From the NCBI GenBank assembly GCA_964504075.1, contig CAZDCT010000006.1, forward strand, positions 1 to 23,226: a DNA stretch of 23,226 nucleotides, read 5' to 3'. The DNA is from JAHJCL01 sp964504075. GTDB taxonomy: Bacteria > Patescibacteriota > Minisyncoccia > Minisyncoccales > DG-74-3. This document shows, in pieces, positions 1-8,829 of the stretch. How positions within the stretch are numbered: the first letter of the stretch is position 1; the number at the start of each line of letters is the position of its first letter. The translations under genes and the position numbers were made by a program. The notes under the pieces are model-generated. The model ran no database searches. It was not told the origin of the DNA and was given only the letters and a program-made list of their open reading frames with translations.

Positions 1-2781
1 TGGTCTTTTTTAGATGGTCCTATTACTGCTAATAATCCAATGGGTGTTCATCATGCCTGGGGTAGAACCTATAAAGATCTTTTCCAGAGATATAAAGTAA
101 TGAGGGGTTATGATCAGAGATTTCAAAATGGTTTTGATTGCCAGGGACTTTGGGTTGAAGTAGAGGTAGAAAAAGAAAAAGGGTTTACTTCTAAAAAAGA
201 CATTGAAAAATTTGGCATTGAAAAATTTGTTAAGGCCTGTAAGGCCAGAGTAATGAAATATTCTAAGATTCAAACCGAGCAATCAATTCGTTTGGGTCAA
301 TGGATGGATTGGGACAATTCCTATTTTACAATGTCAGATGAGAACAATTACACCATTTGGAGTTTTTTAAAAAAATGTCATGAAAAAGGCTGGTTATATA
401 AAGGCAAAGATGTTGTGCCCTGGTGTCCGCGTTGCGGTACGGCTATTTCTCAACACGAGATTTTAGCTGAAGAGTATAAAGAGGTTGTTCACAAATCAAT
501 TTTCCTAAAATTTAAGGTTCTAAATAAACAAAACACTTACTTTTTGGTTTGGACAACTACTCCGTGGACACTGCCGAGCAATGTTGCCTTAGCTGTTAAT
601 CCAGAATTAGATTATGTTGAGGTTAAGAAAGGACAAGAAACATTTATTCTTGTTAAAGAAAAAGCTGACTTAATTCCAGATGGTAAGGTGGTTAAAACTT
701 TTAAGGGCAAAGAATTAGATGGTGTAAAATATGAAGGCATATTTGATGAGCTTCCTATCGTTCAGCAGGCCCTAGAAAATAACGGGCATAGGGTTATTTT
801 ATGGGATGAGGTTTCTTTTGAAGAGGGAACAGGAATAGTTCATATAGCTCCTGGTTGTGGACAAGAGGATTTTCAGTTGAGTAAAGACTTTAGCCTTCCG
901 GTTATTGACCCAACAAATGATGAAAGTAGGTATCTGCAAGGATTTGATTTTCTAACCAACAAATTAGTAGCTGAAAACGAAACCAGAGATTTAATCTTTG
1001 ATAATCTGAAAGAAAAAGGAAAGGTTTTTAAGATAGAAAATTATACACACAGATATCCCATTTGCTGGCGATGTAAATCAGAATTAATCTTTCGTTTAGT
1101 GGATGAATGGTATATTTCAATGGATGATTTAAGGGAACCATTAAAGAAAACAGTAGAAAAAATAGAGTGGATTCCTAGTTTTGGCAAAGAAAGAGAAATA
1201 GATTGGCTTAATAATATGCACGATTGGATGATTTCTAAAAAAAGATATTGGGGTTTAGCTCTTCCAATTTTTGAGTGTGAGTGTGGCCACTTTGAAGTTA
1301 TTGGTTCAAAACAAGAATTAAAAGAAAAAGCAGTGTCTGGCTGGGAAAAATTTGAAGGTCATTCTCCTCATCGTCCCTGGATAGATGAAGTTAAAATTAA
1401 ATGTTCCAAATGCGGTAAAGAAATTTCCAGAATATCAGATGTTGGTAATCCTTGGCTGGACGCAGGAATTGTTTCTTTTTCTACTCTTAATTATTCTTCA
1501 GACAAAAAATATTGGAAAAAATGGTTTCCAGCTGATTTTATTTGTGAATCTTTTCCTGGCCAATTTAAAAATTGGTTTTACTCTCTTATTGTTATGAGTC
1601 AAGCGATGAAGAATACTACACCGGTTAAAACAATTTTTGGCTATGCTACTGTTAAAGACGAAAAAGGAGAAGAAATGCATAAATCTAAGGGTAATACCAT
1701 ATGGTTTGATGATGGGGTAGAAAAGATGGGAGCTGATCCCATGAGGTGGTTATATTCCAGGCAAAATATTATTTATGATTTGAGATTTGGTTACAATACG
1801 GTTGATGAGGCCAAGAAGAAGTTACTAACTCTTTGGAATAGCTTTTATTTTTTTAAAACATATGTTAAAGAAATCCCAAGTTTCAAATCCTCAATCCCAA
1901 ATTCTAAAAATATTTTGGATCAATGGATTATTTCTAGGATTAATAATCTAATTGAAAAAGCAACCCAAAACTTAGATCAATTTAAAGCTAGCCAAGCTGT
2001 TTTAGCTATTGAAAACTTTTTTATTAATGATTTGTCTCTTTGGTATATTCGTAGATCTAGGGCACGATTACAAAAACCAAAAGATGAAACAGAAAAAAGG
2101 GAAGCAATAGAAGTTCTATATTATACTCTTTTGAATTTAACAAAATTGATAGCACCAATAATTCCATTCTTAGCTGAAGAGATCTATTTTTCTTTGAAAA
2201 AGAAAGATATGCCAGAGTCTGTGCACCTATGTGATTGGCCCAAGGCAGATAAAAGAAAGATTAAACCAGACTTAGAAAAGAAAATGGATTTGGTAAGAGA
2301 AATTGTTTCTTTAGCTTTAGCGAAAAGAAAGGAATTAAACATTAAAGTAAGACAGCCTCTTGCTTCGCTCAAAATCAAAGATCAGAATTTAAAGCTTAAA
2401 AATGATCAATTATTAAATTTGATTAAACAAGAAATAAATGTGAAGAAGATAATTTACGATTCTAAAATGAAAGAAGAAATAGAACTTGATACAAAACTTA
2501 CTCTTGAGCTTGAAGATGAGGGAAAGCTAAGAGAGATATTGCGCCAAATTCAAAATATGAGAAAAGAATTAGGTTTGAAACCCGCACACAGGATATCTAT
2601 TAGTTACGATGCCAGTGGTAGGGTAAAAAAGATTTTAACTCGTCAAGAATGTTGCACTCAAATTCTTAATGAAACTAAAGCAGATCAGATTAAGTATGGT
2701 AGCTCTTCTGATGTTGATAAAGAGAAAGAATTGAAAATTGGTCAAGATGATTTATGGATAGGAATTAAAAAAGTTAAGTGA
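1..2781 (+). CDS. ileS: Isoleucyl-tRNA synthetase, 5'-truncated by the window edge
   Basis: Class I synthetase that charges tRNA-Ile in the cytoplasm. The reading frame is open from base 1, so the start lies upstream; 926 residues are visible. Recognisable parts are the catalytic entry segment (PMGVHHAWGRTYKD, bases 37-78), zinc-type pairs CPRC (about 423) and CWRC (about 1063), the editing-domain segment TTTPWTLPSN (about 553), the HRPWIDEVKIKCSKCGK block (about 1371) and the KMSKS-equivalent HKSKGN at 1678-1695, followed by a long helical anticodon-binding domain. The HRP-WID and CSKCGK layout resembles the eukaryote/archaea-like type 2 IleRS, many of which tolerate mupirocin; that is family knowledge, not shown here. 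The HIGH position reads GVHH. Two period-7 low-complexity tracts lie inside the gene. recO starts 1 nt after the stop. IleRS rather than ValRS or LeuRS is judged from overall similarity. Confidence 0.93.
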   Translation, partial: WSFLDGPITANNPMGVHHAWGRTYKDLFQRYKVMRGYDQRFQNGFDCQGLWVEVEVEKEKGFTSKKDIEKFGIEKFVKACKARVMKYSKIQTEQSIRLGQWMDWDNSYFTMSDENNYTIWSFLKKCHEKGWLYKGKDVVPWCPRCGTAISQHEILAEEYKEVVHKSIFLKFKVLNKQNTYFLVWTTTPWTLPSNVALAVNPELDYVEVKKGQETFILVKEKADLIPDGKVVKTFKGKELDGVKYEGIFDELPIVQQALENNGHRVILWDEVSFEEGTGIVHIAPGCGQEDFQLSKDFSLPVIDPTNDESRYLQGFDFLTNKLVAENETRDLIFDNLKEKGKVFKIENYTHRYPICWRCKSELIFRLVDEWYISMDDLREPLKKTVEKIEWIPSFGKEREIDWLNNMHDWMISKKRYWGLALPIFECECGHFEVIGSKQELKEKAVSGWEKFEGHSPHRPWIDEVKIKCSKCGKEISRISDVGNPWLDAGIVSFSTLNYSSDKKYWKKWFPADFICESFPGQFKNWFYSLIVMSQAMKNTTPVKTIFGYATVKDEKGEEMHKSKGNTIWFDDGVEKMGADPMRWLYSRQNIIYDLRFGYNTVDEAKKKLLTLWNSFYFFKTYVKEIPSFKSSIPNSKNILDQWIISRINNLIEKATQNLDQFKASQAVLAIENFFINDLSLWYIRRSRARLQKPKDETEKREAIEVLYYTLLNLTKLIAPIIPFLAEEIYFSLKKKDMPESVHLCDWPKADKRKIKPDLEKKMDLVREIVSLALAKRKELNIKVRQPLASLKIKDQNLKLKNDQLLNLIKQEINVKKIIYDSKMKEEIELDTKLTLELEDEGKLREILRQIQNMRKELGLKPAHRISISYDASGRVKKILTRQECCTQILNETKADQIKYGSSSDVDKEKELKIGQDDLWIGIKKVK
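1872..1908 (+). repeat. Period-7 degenerate tract inside ileS (first)
   Basis: From 1881 the sequence splits into four consecutive heptamers, TTTCAAA, TCCTCAA, TCCCAAA and TTCTAAA, preceded by a CCCAAG segment. It is in frame and encodes a Ser/Pro/Lys-rich loop at the join between the catalytic core and the anticodon-binding domain. The composition matches the (TTTCYAA) tracts in metG and upstream of the 107-codon gene. Confidence 0.5.
2371..2412 (+). repeat. Period-7 degenerate tract inside ileS (second)
   Basis: Consecutive heptamers AAAATCA, AAGATCA, GAATTTA, AAGCTTA, AAAATGA and TCAATTA share an AARATYA-like pattern. They encode a Lys/Asn/Gln/Leu-rich stretch (KIKDQNLKLKNDQ) in the C-terminal region. 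The period is 7 nt, so the protein repeats only every 7 residues. Confidence 0.45.
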
Positions 2782-2782
2782 A

Positions 2783-3514
2783 ATGACTGTTCATTACCGC
2801 ACTCAAGGATTTATTCTCAAGCAGGACAATCTTAAAGAAGCAGATCAGTTATTCATAATTTATACCAAAGACTTTGGTAAATTAAAGATTTTGGGTCGGG
2901 CCATAAGAAAGATAAAAGCAAAATTAAGAGGAAATAGCCAATTGTTTTCTTTGTTGGAATTAGAATTTATTCAGGGCAAAAGCTATAAAACACTTACCGA
3001 CGCTATTGTTATTGATAAATTTTCTGAGATCCACAAGAATTTAGAAAAATTAAAAATTACCTATCAGATTGGCGAAGTTTTAGACAATTTGATTAAGGGA
3101 GAGGAAGCAGATGAAAAGATTTGGAAATTATTAAGCGAGACGTTTGATAGATTAAACGATTTACCATTTATTATTTACCATTTACCGTTAATATATTATT
3201 ACTTTTTCTGGAATCTTGTTTCTGTCCTTGGCTATCATCCTCAACTAAATAATTGTGTTTTGTGTGGGAAAAAACTAGAGCCCCAAAAATTAAGTTTTAT
3301 CCCAGAACAAGGAGGAATAATTTGTTCTAATTGTTTAAAAGACAAAAAAGAAGCTATAGACATTAGCCCAGAAACAATTAAGGTGTTAAGATTAATTTTG
3401 AACAAAGATTGGTTGATTATCAGAAAATTAAAAAGGATTGATGAGTCTAATTTAAATAATTTAGAAAATATTTCTGATAATTTCCTTAATTTTATTCTTA
3501 GTCAAATTAATTAA
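2783..3514 (+). CDS. recO: DNA repair protein RecO
   Basis: RecO binds single-stranded DNA and, with RecR, loads RecA onto SSB-coated DNA in gap repair. The 243-residue length is normal for the family. The N-terminal part (about 1-80) has the typical RecO opening (RTQGFILKQDNLKEADQLFIIYTKDFGKLKILGRAIRK, given here by its first residues RTQGFILKQD and last residues LGRAIRK) and is expected to be an OB fold. A helical part follows, with a C-terminal zinc motif C158-x2-C161 and C181-x2-C184. The ATG lies 1 nt after the ileS stop, so it is translationally linked to ileS. No Shine-Dalgarno is visible. The identification rests on the N-terminal signature plus the zinc motif. Confidence 0.88.
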   Translation: MTVHYRTQGFILKQDNLKEADQLFIIYTKDFGKLKILGRAIRKIKAKLRGNSQLFSLLELEFIQGKSYKTLTDAIVIDKFSEIHKNLEKLKITYQIGEVLDNLIKGEEADEKIWKLLSETFDRLNDLPFIIYHLPLIYYYFFWNLVSVLGYHPQLNNCVLCGKKLEPQKLSFIPEQGGIICSNCLKDKKEAIDISPETIKVLRLILNKDWLIIRKLKRIDESNLNNLENISDNFLNFILSQIN

Positions 3515-3519
3515 TTCAA

Positions 3520-5166
3520 ATGAAAAAAAATTTTATTATTTTTTTAATAACTCTTTTGGCGGTAGTAGCTATTTACTATTGGAACTCTAATTATTATTCA
3601 AGAGAAACCTTAAAATTAGAAATTTTAGGGCCAGAAACAATAGAAATTGCTGAGAATTTTGAATATCTTGTTAAGTACAAAAACAATGGAAAAGTTAGAT
3701 TAGAAGAACCAAGAATAATTTTTGAATATCCCGATTATTCAATTGTTGAAGAAAATCTTTTGAGAAAGGAAATAGAATTAGAAGATATTTATCCAGGAGA
3801 AGAAAAAACATATTCTTTTAAAGCTCGACTTATAGGAAGAGAGGGAGAGGCTAAAACGGCTAAAGTTTCTTTAAGCTATCGTCCTAAAAACCTTAAAGCG
3901 CGCTACGAATCAAAAAGCACCCTTACCACTGTGATTAAAAGCATTCCGTTAACTTTTAGATTTGATTTACCTTCTGAGGTTGAATCGGGAAAAGACTTAA
4001 CCTTTTCTTTAAATTATTTTTCAAACATTGATTATCCTCTTTCTGGCTTAAGAATAAAAGCAGAATATCCTTCAGATTTTGAATTTGTTGAGTCTGTTCC
4101 CCAATCTTTAGAAGAAATTGAGTGGGAAATTCCTCCTATGAACAAGGCTGAGGGGGGAAGAATTGAAATCACTGGTAAGGTCAGTGGTAGTGTTGGAGAC
4201 CAGGAGATTTTCAAAGCTGAATTTGGCACATGGCAAGACGGTGAATTCGTTTTACTGAAAGAAATCTCTAAAGGAGTAAAAATTATTAAGCCAGCTCTTT
4301 ATATTAGTCAAGAGATAAACGGCAGCCCAGAATATGTTGCCAGCCCAGGCGATTTGCTTCACTATAAGGTTTCTTTTAAAAACATAGGTGAAACTCCTTT
4401 GACTGATTTATCTCTTTTAATTACTTTGATTGGAGACGGCCTTGATTTAACCAGTCTTAATGCTCCTCGTGGAGATTTTGAACAGGGAGATAATTCAATT
4501 TTGTGGGATTGGAAAAGATTGGGAGAACTCCAATTCTTAAATGTTAGAGAGCAGGGAGAAGTGGAGTTTTGGGTTAAATTAAAAAAGGATTGGGAAATTA
4601 CTTCTTCTGAAGGAAAAGAAGTGATTAAAACTAATATTTATTTAAGTCAAGCCAGAGAAGAATTTGAAACCAAAGTGAATTCAAAAATGGATATTGTTCA
4701 AAAGGGCTATTTTGAAGATGAGATTTTTGGCAATTCTGGTTCTGTTCCTCCTCGGGTTGGCGATACAACGACTTATACTATAATGTGGCAAGCTAAAAAT
4801 TTCTACAATAACGTTAATAGTGTGACAATAAAAGCAAAATTATCAAAAAATGTAAAATTAACTGGTGAAATTTTTCCTGAGGACGAAGAGTCAAAGTTTA
4901 CTTTTGATTCTGGATCCCGAGAAATTATTTGGCGAGTTGGTGATCTCAAGGTTGGAAAAGGAGTGTTAAATCCTTCCCCTAATATAGCTTTTCAGGTCGC
5001 TTTTAGTCCTGACTCTTCTCAGGCAGGACAAACCCCAGACATTATAGGACAAGCAGAAATTATTGGTCAGGATGATTGGACAAAAGAAATTTTAACATTT
5101 TCTACTAATAGTATAGATACAAGCTTGCCGGATGATTCAACTGTTGAAAACGGTATTGTGCAGTAA
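3520..5166 (+). CDS. Membrane-anchored extracellular beta-sandwich (DUF11/Ig-like) protein, function unknown
   Basis: 548 residues with no recognisable enzyme motif. Residues 1-4 are MKKN, followed by one hydrophobic segment (about 5-21, FIIFLITLLAVVAIYYW) that should act as an uncleaved signal anchor, leaving the rest outside the membrane. The exterior consists of about four beta-rich units (roughly 28-140, 145-255, 258-390 and 395-540). They carry wording typical of DUF11/CARDB-like domains: YLVKYKNNGKVRLEEP, HYKVSFKNIGETPLTDLSL, TTTYTIMWQAKNFYNNV and repeated G-D/W-x-L strand endings. The protein contains no cysteine, fitting life outside the cytoplasm. It starts 5 nt after recO and precedes glyS by 36 nt. 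CPR genomes often carry such surface proteins; a role in cell-surface structure or host contact is only inference. Confidence 0.75.
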   Translation: MKKNFIIFLITLLAVVAIYYWNSNYYSRETLKLEILGPETIEIAENFEYLVKYKNNGKVRLEEPRIIFEYPDYSIVEENLLRKEIELEDIYPGEEKTYSFKARLIGREGEAKTAKVSLSYRPKNLKARYESKSTLTTVIKSIPLTFRFDLPSEVESGKDLTFSLNYFSNIDYPLSGLRIKAEYPSDFEFVESVPQSLEEIEWEIPPMNKAEGGRIEITGKVSGSVGDQEIFKAEFGTWQDGEFVLLKEISKGVKIIKPALYISQEINGSPEYVASPGDLLHYKVSFKNIGETPLTDLSLLITLIGDGLDLTSLNAPRGDFEQGDNSILWDWKRLGELQFLNVREQGEVEFWVKLKKDWEITSSEGKEVIKTNIYLSQAREEFETKVNSKMDIVQKGYFEDEIFGNSGSVPPRVGDTTTYTIMWQAKNFYNNVNSVTIKAKLSKNVKLTGEIFPEDEESKFTFDSGSREIIWRVGDLKVGKGVLNPSPNIAFQVAFSPDSSQAGQTPDIIGQAEIIGQDDWTKEILTFSTNSIDTSLPDDSTVENGIVQ

Positions 5167-5190
5167 TTTTTTCTTTTAAAAAGAATAAGA

Positions 5191-5196
5191 TAAAAT
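5191..5196 (+). promoter_or_regulatory. Possible -10 box directly before glyS
   Basis: TAAAAT (5 of 6 to TATAAT) ends 6 nt before the glyS ATG, which would put transcription start on or next to the start codon. No convincing -35 is seen and there is no Shine-Dalgarno. In such AT-rich sequence chance matches are common. Confidence 0.3.
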
Positions 5197-5202
5197 AAAT
5201 CA

Positions 5203-6525
5203 ATGGAAAACAAAATAGCAAAAATTGTATCTTTAGCCAAAAGAAGGGGTTTTATTTTTCCCTCTTCTGAAATTTATGGTGGTTTTGGTTCAAGTTATGA
5301 TTTTGGGCCTCTTGGAGTTGAGATGAAAAGGAATTTAAAACAAGCTTGGTGGCAGGAAATGACTAACAATCATGATAATATTGTTGGTTTAGATGCTGCT
5401 ATTTTGATGAATCCCAAGGTTTGGGAAGCGTCAGGGCATTTATCTGGTTTTAGTGATGACTTAGTGGAATGTAAAAATTGTAAAAAGAGATTTAAATCAG
5501 AAGAAGCTAAAAACAAATGTCCTGAATGTGGTGGTGAGCTTTTAAAACCAAGAAAGTTTAATTTAATGATGAAAACTTTTGTTGGTCCAGTAGAAGACAG
5601 CGCTTCTACAGCTTATTTAAGAGCTGAAACATGTCAAGGAATCTATATGAACTTTGAAAATGTTTTAAATTCAATGAGATTAAAGATTCCTTTTGGAATT
5701 GCTCAAATTGGTAAGGCTTTCCGCAACGAAGTCAATCCTAAGAACTTTATTTTTAGAACTCGTGAGTTTGAACAAATGGAAATGCAATGGTTTTGTCATC
5801 CTAAAAAGGCTAATAAATGGTTTAGTTTTTGGAAAAAAGAAAGAATTAATTGGTATTTAAGCTTGGGTATTCCCAAAAAAGACTTAAGAGCTGTGGAGAT
5901 TTCAGCCAAACAACGAGCTCATTATGCTCAAAAACAGGTTGATATTGAGTATCATTTTCCTTTTGGTTGGGGAGAGATTGAAGGAATGCATAATCGAGGA
6001 GATTGGGATCTTTCAAATCACTCTAAATATTCTGGGAAGGATTTGAAATACTTTGACCAAGAATCAAAAGAAAAATACTTTCCTCATATCATTGAAACCT
6101 CAGTTGGAGTAGAGAGATCTCTTTTTGCTTTTTTAGTTAATGCTTATGAGGAAGTAAAAGGTGGCAGAACAAAAACAACTAAAGCGGTTAAGGAAGCAGA
6201 AGTTGTTTTAAAGATTCACAAAAAATTAGCTCCAATTAAAGTAGCTATTTTACCTTTAGTTAAGAACAACCCGAAAATAGTTAAAAAAGCTAAAGAAATT
6301 TATAAAACACTAAAGCCGCACTTTGTTTGTTTGTATGACCAAGTTGGTTCTGTCGGAAGAAGGTATCGCAGGATTGATGAAACAGCAGTTTTATTTGCTA
6401 TTACAATTGATTTTGACAGCTTAAGTCAGAATGATGTTACCATCAGAGACCGAGACACAATGAAACAAGAAAGGATAAAGATTAAGGATTTAGTTAAAAT
6501 TCTAAAAGAAAAATTGGAGAGTTAA
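5203..6525 (+). CDS. glyS: Glycyl-tRNA synthetase, single-chain (alpha2) type
   Basis: Class II synthetase that charges tRNA-Gly. It is the compact dimeric type, not the alpha/beta type of E. coli. At 440 residues it is about normal for bacterial alpha2 enzymes. N-terminal signature residues KRRGFIFPSSEIYGG and YDFGPLGVEMKRN are followed by a zinc ribbon (C90-x2-C93, C106-x2-C109), class II motif 2 around FRNE (173-176) with the downstream EFEQMEMQWF segment, motif 3 at ETSVGVERS (298-306), and a C-terminal anticodon-binding domain (about 345-440: VAILPLVKNN, RYRRIDE, TIRDRDTMKQERI). The M16 peptidase begins 1 nt after its stop. No Shine-Dalgarno is visible; a -10-like hexamer sits just upstream. 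Confidence 0.95.
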   Translation: MENKIAKIVSLAKRRGFIFPSSEIYGGFGSSYDFGPLGVEMKRNLKQAWWQEMTNNHDNIVGLDAAILMNPKVWEASGHLSGFSDDLVECKNCKKRFKSEEAKNKCPECGGELLKPRKFNLMMKTFVGPVEDSASTAYLRAETCQGIYMNFENVLNSMRLKIPFGIAQIGKAFRNEVNPKNFIFRTREFEQMEMQWFCHPKKANKWFSFWKKERINWYLSLGIPKKDLRAVEISAKQRAHYAQKQVDIEYHFPFGWGEIEGMHNRGDWDLSNHSKYSGKDLKYFDQESKEKYFPHIIETSVGVERSLFAFLVNAYEEVKGGRTKTTKAVKEAEVVLKIHKKLAPIKVAILPLVKNNPKIVKKAKEIYKTLKPHFVCLYDQVGSVGRRYRRIDETAVLFAITIDFDSLSQNDVTIRDRDTMKQERIKIKDLVKILKEKLES

Positions 6526-6526
6526 A

Positions 6527-7792
6527 ATGTATAAAAAAAGGACATTTAAAAATGGTTTAAGAGTAATTACTGTTCCCATGAAGGGCACTCAAGCAGTGAC
6601 TGTTTTGGTTTTGATAAAAGTGGGTTCAAAAAACGAAACCAAAGAAATAAATGGAGTTTCTCATTTTTTAGAACATATGTTTTTTAAAGGAACTAAAAAA
6701 AGACCAAATACATTGTCTTTGATAGAACCTTTAGATAGGGTGGGAGGAATGTACAATGCTTTTACTGATAAAGAGCAAACAGGTTATTGGGCTAAGGTAG
6801 ACTCTAATCATTTAGATTTAGCTTTAGATTGGGTTTCAGACATATATTTGAATTCAAAACTTGAAGAAAAAGAAATTCAAAGAGAAAAAGGGGTTATTTT
6901 GCAGGAATTAAAAATGTATTTAGACACTCCAATGAGTTATGTTAAAGATCTTTGGGAAAAATTGCTCTATGGTCATCAACCAGCTGGTTGGCCAATAATT
7001 GGAGAAAAGGAAAATATAGCCGGTTTTAAAAGAATAGACCTGTTGAGTTACAGAAAAAAGCATTATTTAGCCTCAAATACAGTAATTTGTATTGCAGGGG
7101 ACATAAACTCTGAAGCAACAGAAAAAAAGATTATAAAATATTTCAAAAGGGTAAAAATCGGAAAGGCCAAAGAAAAATTAAAAGTTATTGAACAACAAAA
7201 AAAGCCCCAAGCTTTAGTTCATTTTAAAAAAACAGACCAAACCCATATTTGTCTTGGGGTAAGAGGATATGATTTGTTTCATCCTTTGAGATATGCTCAG
7301 GCATTATTAGCCACTATTTTGGGTGGTTATATGAGTTCTCGTTTATGGATATCTATTAGAGAAAGAAAAGGTTTGGCATACTATATTAGAACTAGCTCTC
7401 AAAGCACTACTGATACAGGTTTTTTAATGACTCAAGCTGGAGTAGATCATCAAAAAGTAGAATCTGTTACAAACCTAATTTTAAAAGAGTATAAAAGAAT
7501 TAAAACTAAAAAAATAACTAAACCAGAGCTTCAAAAAGCTAAAGATAATTTTAAGGGAGCACTTACTCTAGCCTTAGAGTCTTCTGATATTCAAAGTGCA
7601 TTTTATGCTGGACAAGAATTACTGATTGGTAAAATTATTACTCCCAAAGAACAAATTTCAAGAATTAATAAGGTGACGTCCAATGATATTTTAAAAGTTG
7701 CTAAAGACATTTTTCAGCCATCAAAGTTAAATTTAACCCTGATTGGTCCATTTGGGGAAGAAACAAAATTCAAAAAACTTTTAAAACTTTAA
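6527..7792 (+). CDS. M16 family zinc metallopeptidase
   Basis: Pitrilysin/processing-peptidase superfamily protein that would cleave peptides after binding zinc. It is 421 residues, the size of a one-chain bacterial M16B enzyme built of two homologous halves. The inverted zinc motif is H46-F-L-E49-H50, and E127 in the VILQELKM segment is at the spacing expected for the third ligand. The C-terminal half carries the substrate-side R/Y signature (RLWISIRERKGLAYYI, about residues 273-288). There is no signal peptide, so it is probably cytoplasmic. The start is supported by one of the few Shine-Dalgarno sequences in the window, GGAG at 6516-6519, 7 nt before the ATG. It lies between glyS and an AI-2E family gene in the same operon; the substrate is unknown. 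Confidence 0.9.
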   Translation: MYKKRTFKNGLRVITVPMKGTQAVTVLVLIKVGSKNETKEINGVSHFLEHMFFKGTKKRPNTLSLIEPLDRVGGMYNAFTDKEQTGYWAKVDSNHLDLALDWVSDIYLNSKLEEKEIQREKGVILQELKMYLDTPMSYVKDLWEKLLYGHQPAGWPIIGEKENIAGFKRIDLLSYRKKHYLASNTVICIAGDINSEATEKKIIKYFKRVKIGKAKEKLKVIEQQKKPQALVHFKKTDQTHICLGVRGYDLFHPLRYAQALLATILGGYMSSRLWISIRERKGLAYYIRTSSQSTTDTGFLMTQAGVDHQKVESVTNLILKEYKRIKTKKITKPELQKAKDNFKGALTLALESSDIQSAFYAGQELLIGKIITPKEQISRINKVTSNDILKVAKDIFQPSKLNLTLIGPFGEETKFKKLLKL

Positions 7793-7794
7793 TT

Positions 7795-8829
7795 ATGATG
7801 AATCAAAAAACTCAATTATTAGATATTTCTTGGGGAACAATTTTAAAAATTGCTTTTGCTCTTTTCTGTTTTTACCTCATTTATTTAATCAGGAATATTT
7901 TAGTTTGGTCTGTTTTTGCTTTAATTATTTCAGTTTTATTTGAGCCTGCCATTAGTTTTTTAAGACGTCGAGGATTACCCAGGTTTTTAGCTGCCCTTTT
8001 TGTTTATTCAATGATTTTTGGATTTTTAGCTTTAAGTATTTATTGGTTGTTTCCAGTACTTTTTACAGAGATAAAACAATTTTCTCAACTTTTCCCACAA
8101 TATTTTGAAAGAATCTCTCCTCCTTTGCAAGGATTAGGAATTGAGGCTCTTGAAAGCATGGAAAGCTTTATTCAAGCCATTGGAGATTTTCTTGAAAAAG
8201 CTTCAACCAATATTTTAAGTGCTCTTTCAGTTATTTTTGGAGGAATTGGTTCCACTCTTTTTATTGGTTCAGTTGCTTTTTTCATTTCTTTGGAAGAGGG
8301 TGGAATTGAGCGACTTTTAGCTATTTTTACTCCTCAGCAGTATGAAAATTATACGTTGGATCTTTGGGAAAGATGTCAAACTAAAACTGCTCAGTGGTTT
8401 GGAACAAGGATATTAACTGGTATTTTTGTGGCAATTTTAGTCTTTATTAGTCTTAAGATTTTTAATGTACAATATGCTTTTATGCTTTCTTTTTTAGCTG
8501 GTGTTTTAGAAATTGTTCCTATTTTAGGACCAGTGCTTTCAGCCATTGTAGCTTTTATTTTAGTGGGGCTTGATTCCTGGTTAAAAGCATTTTTTGTTTT
8601 AGGTGCTTTTATTCTAATTCAACAGATTGAAGGCAATATCATAACACCAATTTTGACTAAAAAGTTTATTGGTCTTCCTCCGGCTTTAGTTTTAATTTCT
8701 TTAGCTGTTGGAGGAAAACTTTTAGGACTTTTAGGAGCCATATTGGCAATTCCAATTACTAGTATTTTGTTTGAGTTCTGGAGAGACTTTTTAATAGCTA
8801 AAAAACAAGAAAAATTAGTTGTAAAATAA
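7795..8829 (+). CDS. AI-2E family (PerM/YdiK-like) membrane transporter
   Basis: 344-residue polytopic membrane protein. N-terminal helix pair about 13-55 (IAFALFCFYLIYLIRNILVWSVFALIISVLFEP: opening residues IAFALFCF, ending ISVLFEP), another helix at about 63-90, a soluble stretch to about 140, then C-terminal helices from about 145 onward. Family hallmarks are the EPAISFLRRRGLPR loop, GVLEIVPILGPVLSAI, and the IEGNIITPILTKKFIGLPPALVLISLAVGG block near the end (residues IEGNIITPI and LPPALVLI). Members export diverse small molecules or ions; the autoinducer-2 label is historical and gives no substrate here. Two in-frame ATGs occur at 7795 and 7798. The 3' end abuts metG with no spacer. Confidence 0.88.
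   Translation: MMNQKTQLLDISWGTILKIAFALFCFYLIYLIRNILVWSVFALIISVLFEPAISFLRRRGLPRFLAALFVYSMIFGFLALSIYWLFPVLFTEIKQFSQLFPQYFERISPPLQGLGIEALESMESFIQAIGDFLEKASTNILSALSVIFGGIGSTLFIGSVAFFISLEEGGIERLLAIFTPQQYENYTLDLWERCQTKTAQWFGTRILTGIFVAILVFISLKIFNVQYAFMLSFLAGVLEIVPILGPVLSAIVAFILVGLDSWLKAFFVLGAFILIQQIEGNIITPILTKKFIGLPPALVLISLAVGGKLLGLLGAILAIPITSILFEFWRDFLIAKKQEKLVVK

Noticed and set aside
1..2781. TGA recoding (code 25) as in Gracilibacteria
   Set aside because: No in-frame TGA occurs inside the long conserved genes, and several genes end in TGA at the expected C-terminus.
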